A stretch of DNA of 33,483 nt from a virus, in IMG/VR virus record IMGVR_UViG_3300031623_000025, positions 1-33,483 of that record; one strand, written 5' to 3'. Within the stretch, counting starts at the first letter, position 1. Each line of letters begins with the position of its first letter. The position numbers were made by a program, and so were the translations under genes. The notes beneath the pieces were generated by a model that did no database searches, was not told the DNA's origin, and saw nothing but the letters and a program-made list of their open reading frames with translations. Positions 25,230 to 32,548 of this stretch are shown piece after piece.

Positions 25230-26063
25230 TCAGTAATTGTCGTCACTTTTTGTAACAACTTCTTCGGACTCTTCTTCACCCGACATACCAAAACCCTTTT
25301 GGGAAAAGTGCTCATACATTCCTCTGTATGTACCAACGTCTTGCTTTTCTATAATCCTTGCTTTAGGAGCAGGGCCACTTGTGTCACTAGAAGCTTGGAA
25401 GTGCCAATTAAAATAACTGTCGTTATCTGAATTACGGTCTTTACGGCTAGTAAGATCGAATATCCTGGACCAACTAGGTAACTTGCTGATCGCTAGCTTA
25501 GATACAAATTGCTGTCCTACCTTGAAAGACGATCTTTGTAAAGATATTGCCGCAGGGCTTAGATCGATGTGCTCTGGAAACATTGCTATTACATTAATCA
25601 TTCTAGTAGCCGCAGGATAAGAATTCTTATCATCGGGGTTCATAGTACCAAAATTAGTTAATCCACCTTGTTGCACTGTAGTCCCAGTGCGCCAAGTTAC
25701 TTTTTGGCCTGTGTCTAGCTTTACCTCAAAATCTTGATCTGGTCGATCCCAATGGATGCCATCATCAGCACGTGCTAAAATCCCACCACCGTCTTTGCGT
25801 GGTCGCCATAAAATTACGCTTTGTGACACAAACACAGGTACTATCTGTAGTGCACTACCCATGGATGTTTCAGCTACGGTGTGGTAAAAATCGCCAGCCT
25901 TTTTATCATCGTCTATCACCTCAGGGCTAAGCCCCTGTAATAGCTTGATACGGGGTACAATTGTTAGATCAGAAACGTTTTCTGTGCCTTCTCCTGAGTA
26001 CTGTGCTAAGTAATCAGGTATACTTACTTCACTAGTCTCTTTTTTTGCTACTGATTTAGCCAT
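25230..26063 (-). CDS. Putative single-stranded DNA-binding protein
   Basis: This 277-residue protein has L-K-L-like beta segments: V-P-R-I-K-L-L-Q-G-L-S-P-E-V, A-G-D-F-Y-H-T-V and A-L-Q-I-V-P-V-F-V. It ends with an acidic tail (E-E-E-S-E-E-V-V ... D-D-N-Y) of the kind that replication SSBs use to contact partners. I recall similar proteins next to phage polymerases, usually hypothetical. The start has TAGGAGA plus the shared box. Its place before the polymerase and after other replication genes supports DNA binding. The function is inferred from the tail and context. Confidence 0.45.
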   Translation of the reverse strand: MAKSVAKKETSEVSIPDYLAQYSGEGTENVSDLTIVPRIKLLQGLSPEVIDDDKKAGDFYHTVAETSMGSALQIVPVFVSQSVILWRPRKDGGGILARADDGIHWDRPDQDFEVKLDTGQKVTWRTGTTVQQGGLTNFGTMNPDDKNSYPAATRMINVIAMFPEHIDLSPAAISLQRSSFKVGQQFVSKLAISKLPSWSRIFDLTSRKDRNSDNDSYFNWHFQASSDTSGPAPKARIIEKQDVGTYRGMYEHFSQKGFGMSGEEESEEVVTKSDDNY

Positions 26064-26077
26064 ATCTTTTCTCCTAT

Positions 26078-26566
26078 TTAGACCTTGGTTACGGATGTAT
26101 TTTCAAAGCTATATATATTAAAAATGTCGTCTGGTAGGTCAACCCCTTCTGACATTAATGATTTAGCCGTTGCGGATAGAGTAGAAGAATTAACAGTCTC
26201 AGTGACCAAATCTCCTAGCCCATTATTGCGAAGCCAATCGTACGCTTCGTCTTTCATGTCTCTTTGTATCGTAGTTCTAGCCTGTGAGGACACTGTAAAT
26301 CTGTACCCATCTACGGTTATACTACTAATACCTTGCTCTGTAAATTTCTGTGGTACTATCTCCTCCTTCATACGTTTGTGTATCTCAGCCGTTCTTTTTT
26401 TAAGATACTTAAGATTGTCGTCATATTGCCTTACTTCAGACAACAACGATAGTACAGTAGGCGTATCAGCTGATAGTATAGCTTCCATCTCTCCTTCTGC
26501 GCTAATAGCTAGCTCATTGATAGTCTGTATCGCCGTCAAAAATTTATCCATATTTTCTTTTGTCAT
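26078..26566 (-). CDS. Coiled-coil protein of the replication region, function unknown
   Basis: This 162-residue protein has a helical first half (V-L-S-L-L-S-E-V-R-Q-Y-D-D-N-L-K-Y-L-K-K) likely to coil. A beta segment follows (S-S-I-T-V-D-G-Y-R-F-T-V) and then D-M-K-D-E-A-Y-D-W-L-R-N-N-G-L-G-D-L-V. The coiled coil plus beta plan resembles phage Gp157-type proteins of unknown role. It starts at ATG 26566, overlapping the upstream stop (ATGA) and carrying the shared box. The family is not firmly identified. Confidence 0.6.
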   Translation of the reverse strand: MTKENMDKFLTAIQTINELAISAEGEMEAILSADTPTVLSLLSEVRQYDDNLKYLKKRTAEIHKRMKEEIVPQKFTEQGISSITVDGYRFTVSSQARTTIQRDMKDEAYDWLRNNGLGDLVTETVNSSTLSATAKSLMSEGVDLPDDIFNIYSFENTSVTKV

Positions 26567-26913
26567 ATCTTCTCTCCTATCTGTATAGTATAGTATCCCT
26601 TAAGCTTTTTATCGTACTTAAGGAATGTTGCAGGTAACAAGCCGTGCCTTTCTAACCAAATAGCAATGGTTGACACGACACACGAATCCCCTAACGGAAC
26701 AATATAATCCGTATTTGGATTAAAGTCTATTAGCATTTTGTCACAGGATGCTAATATCTCACGTGTGTATATTTCTACGTCATCAGGGAAATACCCCCTG
26801 CCCAATAGAGGGACTAAACTACCAAATCTAGCAAGTACTTGTAAATCATGCTTGGCTGAGGGTAACTGGGTAATAAAACACCTAGAAAACTTTGCACTGA
26901 CCATAACTACCAT
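26563..26913 (-). CDS. Unknown 116-residue protein
   Basis: The protein has no recognised domain. It starts M-V-V-M-V-S-A-K-F, holds two Cys in the middle, and ends with Y-Y-T-I-Q-I-G-E-K-I. The start overlaps the upstream gene by seven bases; ATG 26904 is an alternative three residues in. The stop overlaps the next ATG. It is part of the tightly packed run of small accessory genes, and nothing in the sequence suggests an enzyme. Confidence 0.6.
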   Translation of the reverse strand: MVVMVSAKFSRCFITQLPSAKHDLQVLARFGSLVPLLGRGYFPDDVEIYTREILASCDKMLIDFNPNTDYIVPLGDSCVVSTIAIWLERHGLLPATFLKYDKKLKGYYTIQIGEKI

Positions 26914-27155
26914 GCCTTCCTAGCAGATGCCTTAATTAAGATTGCTGGACCCACGATCACGTCATCAGACAAGACGCTATACAACTTGGTTGCTTTCAAA
27001 TTGGGGGCCAGCCCAGTTAGTTTACCCTCTTCGTTAACTAGCATATAGTCACCATTAGGAAAATTAATCCCTTCAACATAGCCACCAACAAACTTCTGCG
27101 CTTCTCTTAGGCTTGGTTCGTCTTGGCCGTTTTGTATAATTTTATAAGCGGTCAT
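26907..27155 (-). CDS. DUF3846-like protein
   Basis: This 82-residue protein has F-V-G-G-Y-V-E-G-I, N-G-D-Y-M-L-V-N-E-E-G-K-L-T-G-L, P-N-L-K-A-T, and D-D-V-I-V-G-P-A-I-L-I. This order (V-G-G-x-x-E, N-E-x-G, G-x-P-x-N, I-V-G) is that of the DUF3846 family found in phages and plasmids. The role of the family is unknown. ATGA overlaps with the upstream MazG-like gene, so they are co-translated. Confidence 0.7.
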   Translation of the reverse strand: MTAYKIIQNGQDEPSLREAQKFVGGYVEGINFPNGDYMLVNEEGKLTGLAPNLKATKLYSVLSDDVIVGPAILIKASARKAW

Positions 27156-27481
27156 TTGCTTATACGATTAAATAAATCTGGTTGGCTTCGTCCAAGATAA
27201 CCATCGCCCCTTCTGTCTAATACTGATGCAATTATTAAAGCGAAATTGGCCACGTCAGCAGCTTCAAGCTTTACAGAGTCACCGTCTTCTTCTTTAATAG
27301 CTGCCCTTAATTCTTCTACCTCATCAATTAAAAGGTCAAAAGCCTGTGTTACGTCTACGTTATCCCAATGGCCTTTGTGGATGTTCCTATTAAGCTTATC
27401 TAGCATTAATACTACAAATCGCCATATGTCACTTTCATATGCTTCACAACCATCAGGAATGGGAATCGACAGCGTTCTCAT
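27152..27481 (-). CDS. MazG-like nucleotide pyrophosphohydrolase
   Basis: This 109-residue protein has the MazG metal site: E54-V-E-E57-L and E73-A-A-D76, an exact ExxE...ExxD motif, followed by V-A-N-F-A-L-I-I. Such enzymes hydrolyse (d)NTPs to (d)NMPs and pyrophosphate. With purZ nearby it may be the (d)GTP-specific MazZ activity that feeds PurZ with dGMP; a (p)ppGpp- or dUTP-directed role is also possible. It is the second MazG-fold enzyme in the window. Both ends overlap neighbours by ATGA. Confidence 0.72.
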   Translation of the reverse strand: MRTLSIPIPDGCEAYESDIWRFVVLMLDKLNRNIHKGHWDNVDVTQAFDLLIDEVEELRAAIKEEDGDSVKLEAADVANFALIIASVLDRRGDGYLGRSQPDLFNRISK

Positions 27482-27666
27482 GTCTTTTCCTCTGTTGCCA
27501 CAAAGCCTTCATTTTCAAGGGCTTCCATAGCAGCTTCTCTAGGGGAAAAGCCATCTTCATACATGTCATGAAAAGAAACATCTGCAAGATCATACACACC
27601 CAGCCCAGCTATCTTTTCAACTTCTTTATTAATTTTCTCCATAAATCTATTAAATCGCTCAGTCAT
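27478..27666 (-). CDS. DUF5419-like small protein
   Basis: This 62-residue acidic helical protein reads F-M-E-K-I-N-K-E-V-E, G-V-Y-D-L-A-D-V-S-F-H-D-M-Y-E-D-G and S-P-R-E-A-A-M-E-A-L. The D-L-x-D-x-x-x-x-D-x-Y-x-x-G-x-x-P-x-E-A-A plan matches phage DUF5419-type proteins as I recall them. It overlaps both neighbours. No function is known. Confidence 0.6.
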   Translation of the reverse strand: MTERFNRFMEKINKEVEKIAGLGVYDLADVSFHDMYEDGFSPREAAMEALENEGFVATEEKT

Positions 27667-28147
27667 GACTATATTCCTCCGCTTTTATGGTTTCATCACC
27701 AATGATAACGTCTTCACCTCTACGGAGCTTGCCACGAAGACGATTGCCAATATTCATTCTCCTCATGCCATTATTAAGATGATCGTAAACGGAATGATCA
27801 ATACCATTAATCTTGGCCACATTACACACAACAGTGTGCTCTAGCCCCGCCATGGCCTTTGACACGATGTCACCACACTGACCGTCTTTTTGGTTATATT
27901 TGTCTCTGTAATACTCAGCCATTACCACTACATTATCGGACTTCTTTTCAATCCATGTAGCATACTCAAGAATGGCTTGATCTAGAGCATCCTTGGGGTT
28001 TCCACCCCTAGCCCATTCATATCTGTCTGGGGTGTCAGTCCTCTCAACTATAAAAGAAGTGCCAGATTTGTTTATAAAAGGGCATGCTCTAATAGTAAAG
28101 CCCAGACTGCTAGCTCTGGCTGCTGTTTTATGGTGTACGCTTACCAT
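27659..28147 (-). CDS. HLN-motif family member (copy 1 of 4)
   Basis: This 162-residue protein joins a double-stranded-RNA-like or phage-specific N-terminal half (residues 1-70: F-T-I-R-A-C-P-F-I, A-R-G-G-N-P-K-D-A) to a C-terminal region. The C-terminal region reads N-G-I-D, Y-D-H-L-N-N-G-M-R-R-M-N-I-G-N-R-L-R-G-K and R-R-G-E-D-V-I-I-G. That C-terminal motif recurs in three other small proteins of the window. It sits behind one of the TTGACA-N17-TTTTTT elements and the shared start box. The function is unknown. The basic, compact motif suggests nucleic-acid or nucleoprotein binding. Confidence 0.7.
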   Translation of the reverse strand: MVSVHHKTAARASSLGFTIRACPFINKSGTSFIVERTDTPDRYEWARGGNPKDALDQAILEYATWIEKKSDNVVVMAEYYRDKYNQKDGQCGDIVSKAMAGLEHTVVCNVAKINGIDHSVYDHLNNGMRRMNIGNRLRGKLRRGEDVIIGDETIKAEEYSHD

Positions 28148-28180
28148 TTATATTCTCCTATCTAGTTACTATATACAATT

Positions 28181-28209
28181 AAAAAAGCACGTTTTGTGTG
28201 GCTTGTCAA
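28181..28209 (-). promoter_or_regulatory. TTGACA-N17-TTTTTT element
   Basis: On the - strand, TTGACA (28209-28204) is followed after 17 bases by TTTTTT (28186-28181), with TGC just before the T run. The flanks ATATTGACAAG and GTGCTTTTTTA match the element at 31847. It lies about 35 bases upstream of the gene starting at 28147. The -35 is perfect, but the -10 lacks the usual A, so the sigma-70 assignment is uncertain. Confidence 0.5.
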
Positions 28210-28212
28210 TAT

Positions 28213-28494
28213 CTATTCTTTAAATTCTTGCTCCCCAATATGAACTGTACCACCTCTCCGTATCCTACCACGTAGAACATTGCCTAATAACATCCTTCTT
28301 TGTCCAGCGTTAAGATGCGCCCAACTAGCCATTGCAACACCATTATCCTTTGCTACTGTTGCTACTTTCTCTGGGTTAGTTTTGCCTGTTACGCTGTCCA
28401 TTAAAAAATAAGATAAGGCTGTTGCAAGATCGTCACTACAAGTCCCTGACCTACCATATTTGTCCATAAATTGTTTCGTCATAAAGTCTGGCAT
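28213..28494 (-). CDS. HLN-motif family member (copy 2 of 4)
   Basis: This 93-residue protein begins M-P-D-F-M-T-K-Q-F and has C-S-D-D-L-A-T-A-L near 19. It ends in the shared motif: N-G-V-A, W-A-H-L-N-A-G-Q-R-R-M-L-L-G-N-V-L-R-G-R-I and R-R-G-G-T-V-H-I-G. It is the shortest member and nearly all of it aligns with the shared domain. It begins 10 bases after the primase-helicase stop. The function is unknown. Confidence 0.7.
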   Translation of the reverse strand: MPDFMTKQFMDKYGRSGTCSDDLATALSYFLMDSVTGKTNPEKVATVAKDNGVAMASWAHLNAGQRRMLLGNVLRGRIRRGGTVHIGEQEFKE

Positions 28495-28503
28495 TGTTTT
28501 TCC

Positions 28504-30816
28504 TTAATAGTCTATGTTTCTTTGATCAAAGACAGGGGGGGGTTCATAGGACAGAGACATATCTGATTCCCCTGCTGAAAGCCACGTCTTCGCATTTCTA
28601 ACTGCCCACATTTTAACCTTTTTGTTATTAATTCTTTTTGCACCTAAATTCGTAAAACCTAACCTTTTTAATGTCTGGGTCAAAGCTATGGGATTTATGC
28701 CACGGAATCCTGGAGCTGTATTAATTGCAGCAGCCAAGTCAGTAGCGTTTACAATATCGCAAGTCATTGGCCACTCGTCATTTTCTGCACACTCTTTTAT
28801 ATAAGCATCAACTGGTCTAGTAGTCTCGTCTACCATATCTCTAAAGTGTTTAGTCTTTGGAGGTGGAGCTTCTGGGTCAAAATTAGTTAAATTAAAGTCT
28901 AAAGCCCACCTATATATAGGAGCAAAATTGTCTTTAGTCCACCCAAACAACTTTTTATAATAAGACGGGGGGTGTGGGTCAGACTCAGACATCCACACCC
29001 AAAATCTCCGACTGTCCTTATCTAGGATAATGGCGTTTGTATGGTTAGTCGTACAGAAGAAAGACGCTGGGTTGTTCGACACGTAGCTGTCTGTCCTCAT
29101 TTTTCGAATTGTAACATTATCTTCAGACAACATAGGCTTCATTCTATTTGCAATTTCTAGTCTGCCACCAGCCATTAACTCTTCAATAAACACCACTTCT
29201 GAATTAGCAAGCCAGTCATTATATTGTTCTCTCAATTGGTCTGTGCCTACTTCCATTACGTGATCGTTGCCTATAATTCCTCTAAATACTTGCTTTAAGT
29301 AACTTTTGCCAGTACCCTCTTTATGTGACCCAATTACCACTGCGTGGCGCAATCGTCTTCCTGGGTTCGCCAACACGTGAGCTATACAAGAACCAAGATG
29401 TTGGAATCCCTCTTCGTCATAGTCAGTCAAATACTTCAAATGGTCAGTAAAAATGGAAACGTCAGCACCTTCGTCACTTGGTATTATCTTTCGTGGTTGC
29501 CAAGTGTTGAAAATCCTGCGGCCTTTATGCATCGACATAGACTGGTCAACTCCTGGAACAAATTCACAAGTATCAACCATCTTTAAATCTACTGATTCCA
29601 ACATTAACTTGGCTATGTTTTTGCTTGGGGCTAATGATGCATGAGCACGTTGCACTGCTGAAGGAGTAAAAGTCAAATCCTTTACAGGGTGATAGAACGA
29701 CTCTTCAAAGGCCACATATACATATGACTTAAGCAACTCTGATATGTCAATTTTTGCCCTTGTACCTCTAGCAAATCCTTTATTAATTGCCCCATCAATT
29801 AAACCATCTAAAAAATGGTCCGATTTATACCTGTCTACTTCTGAATTGCCTCTGTCCGGTGCTATATGAGCATCATCAACATAACTACGAACTAATCTCT
29901 TAATTTCTATTCTCGCAGAACTTTCTGGCTCTCCATGGAAATTAATCCAACTTGCGATACCCTGCATGATAGGGTGGTGGAATCCGTCTTTGTCGTCACC
30001 AATCGAATTCAAAAACCTCATATACTTGCGATCTTCTGGCTCGTCTTCTGAAGTATAAATCCATTCTCTAGATAGGGGTACTGCGTCATTAGCCCCTTTA
30101 ATTATACCACTCCGCTGGACCATCGGGTCTTCAATTTCTTCGATTATTGGTCGTGCAGTATAATGTGGTTGAATTGGATTGAGTAAGGCAGGATCAATTA
30201 GTCTTCGGCCATACACACCCATAAACGACTCATTAAAAGTCTGGAAGTAGCGTTTAAGATCATCATCACTAATAGGAACATCCAAGACAAAAGAAAGGTG
30301 GCAGCTGACCGTAGACCCCTTAAACCCTGCACTTGCTGAATAGCGCCAATGGCAGGATGCATCATGAAATGCAGCTGGTAGTAAGTCTATAACGTCCCTA
30401 ATCGTAGTTTCTGGGTCTTTTGGGTTAAATTCGTGACTAAGTATCTTTCTTGATGCGTCTGCTGGTAGTCCATCAATGTCAAGGGTTACCCATCTTCTGG
30501 GTGTTGATATTATTGTTCCTTCTCCTGTAGTGCGAACTATACGCCTCACATCACAAGACAAGTCAGTATTCTTTGTGGGGTGGCCTCTTACTATAAACGA
30601 ATATGGGACCTCTTGTAACTTCTCCAACTGCTCAAAAAATTCGTCTGATGTGTTAAATTGTCTAACTCTAAACTGGAAATTCTTAGCCACACGATGAGAA
30701 ACCGTCTTGCCTTTTTTAATGATTTTGGTGCAAATAGCTTTAGGAACTGGGGTTAGTACCAAAAACTCATGGGGTACTGGGTCTGAAAGTATCTCAGCTT
30801 CAATTGTTCGTGTCAT
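28504..30816 (-). CDS. Primase-polymerase fused to SF3 helicase
   Basis: This 770-residue protein combines an archaeo-eukaryotic-type primase with a superfamily 3 helicase. Primase motifs are D113-I-D115 (V-T-L-D-I-D-G), S171-C-H173 and L-I-D208-P, followed by Q-P-H-Y-T-A-R-P. The helicase Walker A is G-S-H-K-E-G-T-G-K504-S, with V-V-F-I-E-E near 540 as Walker B and C-T-T-N-H-T-N as sensor region. It would prime and unwind at the phage origin. A primase-polymerase of this type is known in the Z-DNA cyanophage S-2L. AAGGTAA precedes ATG 30816. A promoter lies about 30 bases upstream. Confidence 0.9.
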   Translation of the reverse strand: MTRTIEAEILSDPVPHEFLVLTPVPKAICTKIIKKGKTVSHRVAKNFQFRVRQFNTSDEFFEQLEKLQEVPYSFIVRGHPTKNTDLSCDVRRIVRTTGEGTIISTPRRWVTLDIDGLPADASRKILSHEFNPKDPETTIRDVIDLLPAAFHDASCHWRYSASAGFKGSTVSCHLSFVLDVPISDDDLKRYFQTFNESFMGVYGRRLIDPALLNPIQPHYTARPIIEEIEDPMVQRSGIIKGANDAVPLSREWIYTSEDEPEDRKYMRFLNSIGDDKDGFHHPIMQGIASWINFHGEPESSARIEIKRLVRSYVDDAHIAPDRGNSEVDRYKSDHFLDGLIDGAINKGFARGTRAKIDISELLKSYVYVAFEESFYHPVKDLTFTPSAVQRAHASLAPSKNIAKLMLESVDLKMVDTCEFVPGVDQSMSMHKGRRIFNTWQPRKIIPSDEGADVSIFTDHLKYLTDYDEEGFQHLGSCIAHVLANPGRRLRHAVVIGSHKEGTGKSYLKQVFRGIIGNDHVMEVGTDQLREQYNDWLANSEVVFIEELMAGGRLEIANRMKPMLSEDNVTIRKMRTDSYVSNNPASFFCTTNHTNAIILDKDSRRFWVWMSESDPHPPSYYKKLFGWTKDNFAPIYRWALDFNLTNFDPEAPPPKTKHFRDMVDETTRPVDAYIKECAENDEWPMTCDIVNATDLAAAINTAPGFRGINPIALTQTLKRLGFTNLGAKRINNKKVKMWAVRNAKTWLSAGESDMSLSYEPPPVFDQRNIDY

Positions 30817-30845
30817 GGTTTACCTTGTTAGTAGGGGGGTTGATA

Positions 30846-30887
30846 ATTAAACCACGATCAGCACTAACTGTCAATGGGGTTTTCCCC
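30846..30887 (-). promoter_or_regulatory. Promoter with palindrome upstream of primase-helicase
   Basis: On the - strand TTGACA (30874-30869), a 17-base spacer and TTTAAT (30851-30846) form a good sigma-70-like promoter. GGGGTTTTCCCC at 30876-30887, a perfect inverted repeat, lies directly upstream of the -35. It could be an operator or UP-like site. The promoter would drive the primase-helicase and the genes behind it. Confidence 0.65.
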
Positions 30888-30915
30888 TGTACTTCATGAC
30901 ACGAACAACTAATTG

Positions 30916-31095
30916 CTAATATGTGAATGGGGAATAAAATAAACGCACTTCATCAATCTCACGTTGCTGTCGGTTGTACTCGTCCGGATCGTTGTGTAAT
31001 AACAGCCATTCAGTCCAGCGTGGAAAATCGTGGTCACCACACGCTCTCGCTTCTGCGATGGCTTCTTGATACTCTTTATATAATTCATCACTCAT
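30916..31095 (-). CDS. Unknown 59-residue acidic protein
   Basis: ATG 31095 overlaps the stop of the upstream gene (ATGA). The frame encodes 59 residues, starting M-S-D-E-L-Y-K-E-Y-Q-E-A-I-A-E-A-R-A and continuing D-F-P-R-W-T-E-W-L-L-L-H-N-D. The composition and coupled start make it more believable than the 60-residue frame that overlaps it in another phase. It is helical and acidic. No function is recognised; its Trp-rich core suggests a compact helical fold. Confidence 0.65.
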   Translation of the reverse strand: MSDELYKEYQEAIAEARACGDHDFPRWTEWLLLHNDPDEYNRQQREIDEVRLFYSPFTY

Positions 31096-31535
31096 ATCTG
31101 TTCCCCCAAAATCTCGTCTAAGTAGTCGTCATCAACAACGTTCCCACCAATAAACACTGGCTCATTTTCATAGTATAGTCCTCGAATTACGTTTGTCAAG
31201 GTCATTGCTACGTGTCCATTATTCAGATGGTCCCACTTCGTAGGGTCTACGCCGTTCTCCTCAGCGATGGCGTAGCATGCATCTCGCCTTACGTCGCCAG
31301 CTAGCTTACCAAGCTGTCGCTTAATAGCTAAGGTCGTGGGATGGGCTGGCTTACTTTGCTTAACGCCTTTTCGTTTAGCCAAGATGTCGATCTTCTGGAC
31401 TTTAGGCCTAGTGTTGTACTTCGGTGGGTCTGGAAGTCTAATTCGTGAGCCTCGATGACCAGTGGGTGGAACGTGCGCCTTGTCATCCTTCGGATCACGC
31501 TTTAGGAAGTCAGGGATTTCTAAAAGGTCCGTCAT
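31092..31535 (-). CDS. HLN-motif family member (copy 3 of 4)
   Basis: This 147-residue protein has a basic, Pro-rich first part (P-P-T-G-H-R-G-S-R-I-R-L-P-D-P, K-R-K-G-V-K-Q). It then has N-G-V-D-P-T-K-W-D-H-L-N-N-G-H-V-A-M-T-L-T-N-V-I-R-G, then P-V-F-I-G. It is the most diverged copy: the R-M and second G of the motif are changed. The start carries the conserved box with TAGGAGA. The following 59-residue gene overlaps its stop. The function is unknown. Confidence 0.68.
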   Translation of the reverse strand: MTDLLEIPDFLKRDPKDDKAHVPPTGHRGSRIRLPDPPKYNTRPKVQKIDILAKRKGVKQSKPAHPTTLAIKRQLGKLAGDVRRDACYAIAEENGVDPTKWDHLNNGHVAMTLTNVIRGLYYENEPVFIGGNVVDDDYLDEILGEQI

Positions 31536-31552
31536 ATCTAAGTCTCCTATCT
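31533..31552 (-). promoter_or_regulatory. Conserved start-site box (one of eight)
   Basis: On the - strand AGATAGGAGACTTAGATATG covers the Shine-Dalgarno (TAGGAGA), spacer and start codon. Close copies lie at 32972-32991, 32454-32473, 32278-32297, about 31801-31818, 28145-28164, 26564-26583 and 26061-26080. The conservation extends to both sides of the ribosome site, mostly AGATA before it and AGATATG after it. Confidence 0.75.
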
Positions 31553-31563
31553 AGTCTCATCAG

Positions 31564-31594
31564 TGGGTTCAAACCCATACGCCCCTAGGGGCGT
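31564..31594 (-). other. Tandem stem-loops between two early genes
   Basis: TGGGT-TCAA-ACCCA (31564-31577) and the perfect 16-base palindrome ACGCCCCTAGGGGCGT (31579-31594) lie between the gene ending at 31600 and the start box of the next. Neither is followed by a strong T run in the - strand. A transcript-processing site, a protein-binding site or a weak terminator are possible. Confidence 0.5.
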
Positions 31595-31599
31595 TTCGA

Positions 31600-31803
31600 C
31601 TAGCGGGTGATCGAGGCGAGGAAGTCATCATCCAAGCCGTGGTGGTTCCGTAGCCAGCGCCTTAAGGCTCCTTTCGTTGAGTCGATCTGCCTCTGGACGG
31701 GTCGTCCTTTAAAGGTAGCGTCAAAAGGAAGGTTGAGGAGCATCTCAAGCTTTTTCTTTAGACGCTGGACCCGCTTGGCAGCGTAGTCTCTGTCATGTGC
31801 CAT
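31600..31803 (-). CDS. Small basic protein, function unknown
   Basis: This 67-residue protein is strongly basic: A-A-K-R-V-Q-R-L-K-K-K-L-E then R-P-V-Q-R-Q-I and R-R-W-L-R-N-H-H. It is predicted helical. ATG 31803 carries the shared start box and lies behind a TTGACA-N17-TTTTTT element. Early, small and basic proteins of phages often bind host nucleic acid or polymerase, but there is no domain to show this here. Confidence 0.65.
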   Translation of the reverse strand: MAHDRDYAAKRVQRLKKKLEMLLNLPFDATFKGRPVQRQIDSTKGALRRWLRNHHGLDDDFLASITR

Positions 31804-31846
31804 CTTAGTCTCCTATCTAAGCGAGGCGAAAGCGCCCCGCCCATCT

Positions 31847-31875
31847 AAAAAAGCACAGGCTGGCCGTCTTGTCAA
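31847..31875 (-). promoter_or_regulatory. TTGACA-N17-TTTTTT element
   Basis: On the - strand, TTGACA (31875-31870), 17 bases, then TTTTTT (31852-31847), with TGC before the T run. The flanks ATATTGACAAG and GTGCTTTTTTAG match those at 28181 and 33013. It is about 45 bases upstream of the basic protein starting at 31803. It begins at the inner edge of a duplicated 35-base segment. Confidence 0.5.
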
Positions 31876-31992
31876 TATCGATGCTTTTGAGCATGACGAA
31901 GAGGGATGACGCGACGGCCCTTTCGGTCTCTCATTTCGGTCTCTCATTTCGGTCTCCTATCGATGCTTTTGAGCATGACGAAGAGGGACGAC
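31876..31992. repeat. 35-base direct repeat plus 13-base tandem repeats
   Basis: The 35-base segments 31876-31910 and 31958-31992 differ at one base. The second holds the last 12 codons of the gene at 31957-32280; the first is a copy lying before the next promoter. Between them TTTCGGTCTCTCA is repeated three times (31921-31959, the third copy ending CCTA). On the - strand the tandem units contain degenerate copies of the start box. Confidence 0.85.
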
Positions 31993-32280
31993 ATCAGCCA
32001 GATCAGTGTCGTCGTCGCCATCTTCGAAAGGGTAAACTTCATAGATCCAGTCTAGCCATTGTAAGGGGCGCTCATCTTCGTCGATCGCCATATAGAGGCC
32101 TACTCGCTCGCTAACCCCGTAGTTTATTACCATGTCACCGCCACGAATAATCCACTTAGCAGCCATATTCCAATTCACGCTGCCTGTGTCACCGACTACC
32201 ATCGTTCGTTGTAATAACGAAGTGGTTACCTTTCGGCTACGGTAGCTGGGATTAGGGCTTAAGTCTGTCATTTTCGGCAT
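31957..32280 (-). CDS. Unknown 107-residue early protein
   Basis: This protein begins M-P-K-M-T-D-L-S-P-N-P-S-Y-R and has W-I-I-R-G-G-D-M-V-I-N-Y-G, V-G-L-Y-M-A-I-D-E-D-E, and an acidic stretch (F-E-D-G-D-D-D-T-D) before a basic end (R-H-A-Q-K-H-R). No family is recognised. The start uses the shared box, in which the upstream gene's stop is embedded. The last 35 bases are duplicated downstream. Confidence 0.65.
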   Translation of the reverse strand: MPKMTDLSPNPSYRSRKVTTSLLQRTMVVGDTGSVNWNMAAKWIIRGGDMVINYGVSERVGLYMAIDEDERPLQWLDWIYEVYPFEDGDDDTDLADVVPLRHAQKHR

Positions 32281-32291
32281 ATCTAAGTCTC

Positions 32292-32456
32292 CTAGTTAAG
32301 TAAAAAGGTAAAAATCGGGCCTAAGTAGTGGTTCACTAAAACCAGCTCAAAAGCCAGCAAAGTGCTTACTGGAATTGCTAATAAGGCAATCCTTAGCTTA
32401 TGGTCCTCAGGGGATGCGAAAATCTCCCTCAAAGTTGGTTGATTTTGGGTGTTCAT
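32292..32456 (-). CDS. Small membrane protein, 54 residues
   Basis: The frame from ATG 32456 encodes M-N-T-Q-N-Q-P-T-L-R-E-I-F, then one long hydrophobic segment (L-R-I-A-L-L-A-I-P-V-S-T-L-L-A-F-E-L-V-L-V), ending F-T-F-L-L-N. It has the shared start box, and its TAG stop lies inside the box of the next gene. It is probably an inner-membrane early protein, such as an exclusion or host-takeover factor; this is inference. Confidence 0.6.
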   Translation of the reverse strand: MNTQNQPTLREIFASPEDHKLRIALLAIPVSTLLAFELVLVNHYLGPIFTFLLN

Positions 32457-32548
32457 ATCTTGGTCTCCTATCTGGTCCGGAATTGGACACCCCAGAAGCT
32501 AGGCGGTAAATCCTAGCAACCGGAGCGTTCAGCTCAATGTGTCTTAGA

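Noticed and set aside
30909-31091. 60-residue frame on the - strand
   Set aside because: It overlaps the better coupled 59-residue gene at 30916-31095 in another phase.
31564-31594. tRNA T-arm-like sequence (GGGTTCAAACCC)
   Set aside because: The stem does not close with a seven-base loop, and no acceptor, D or anticodon arms are found.
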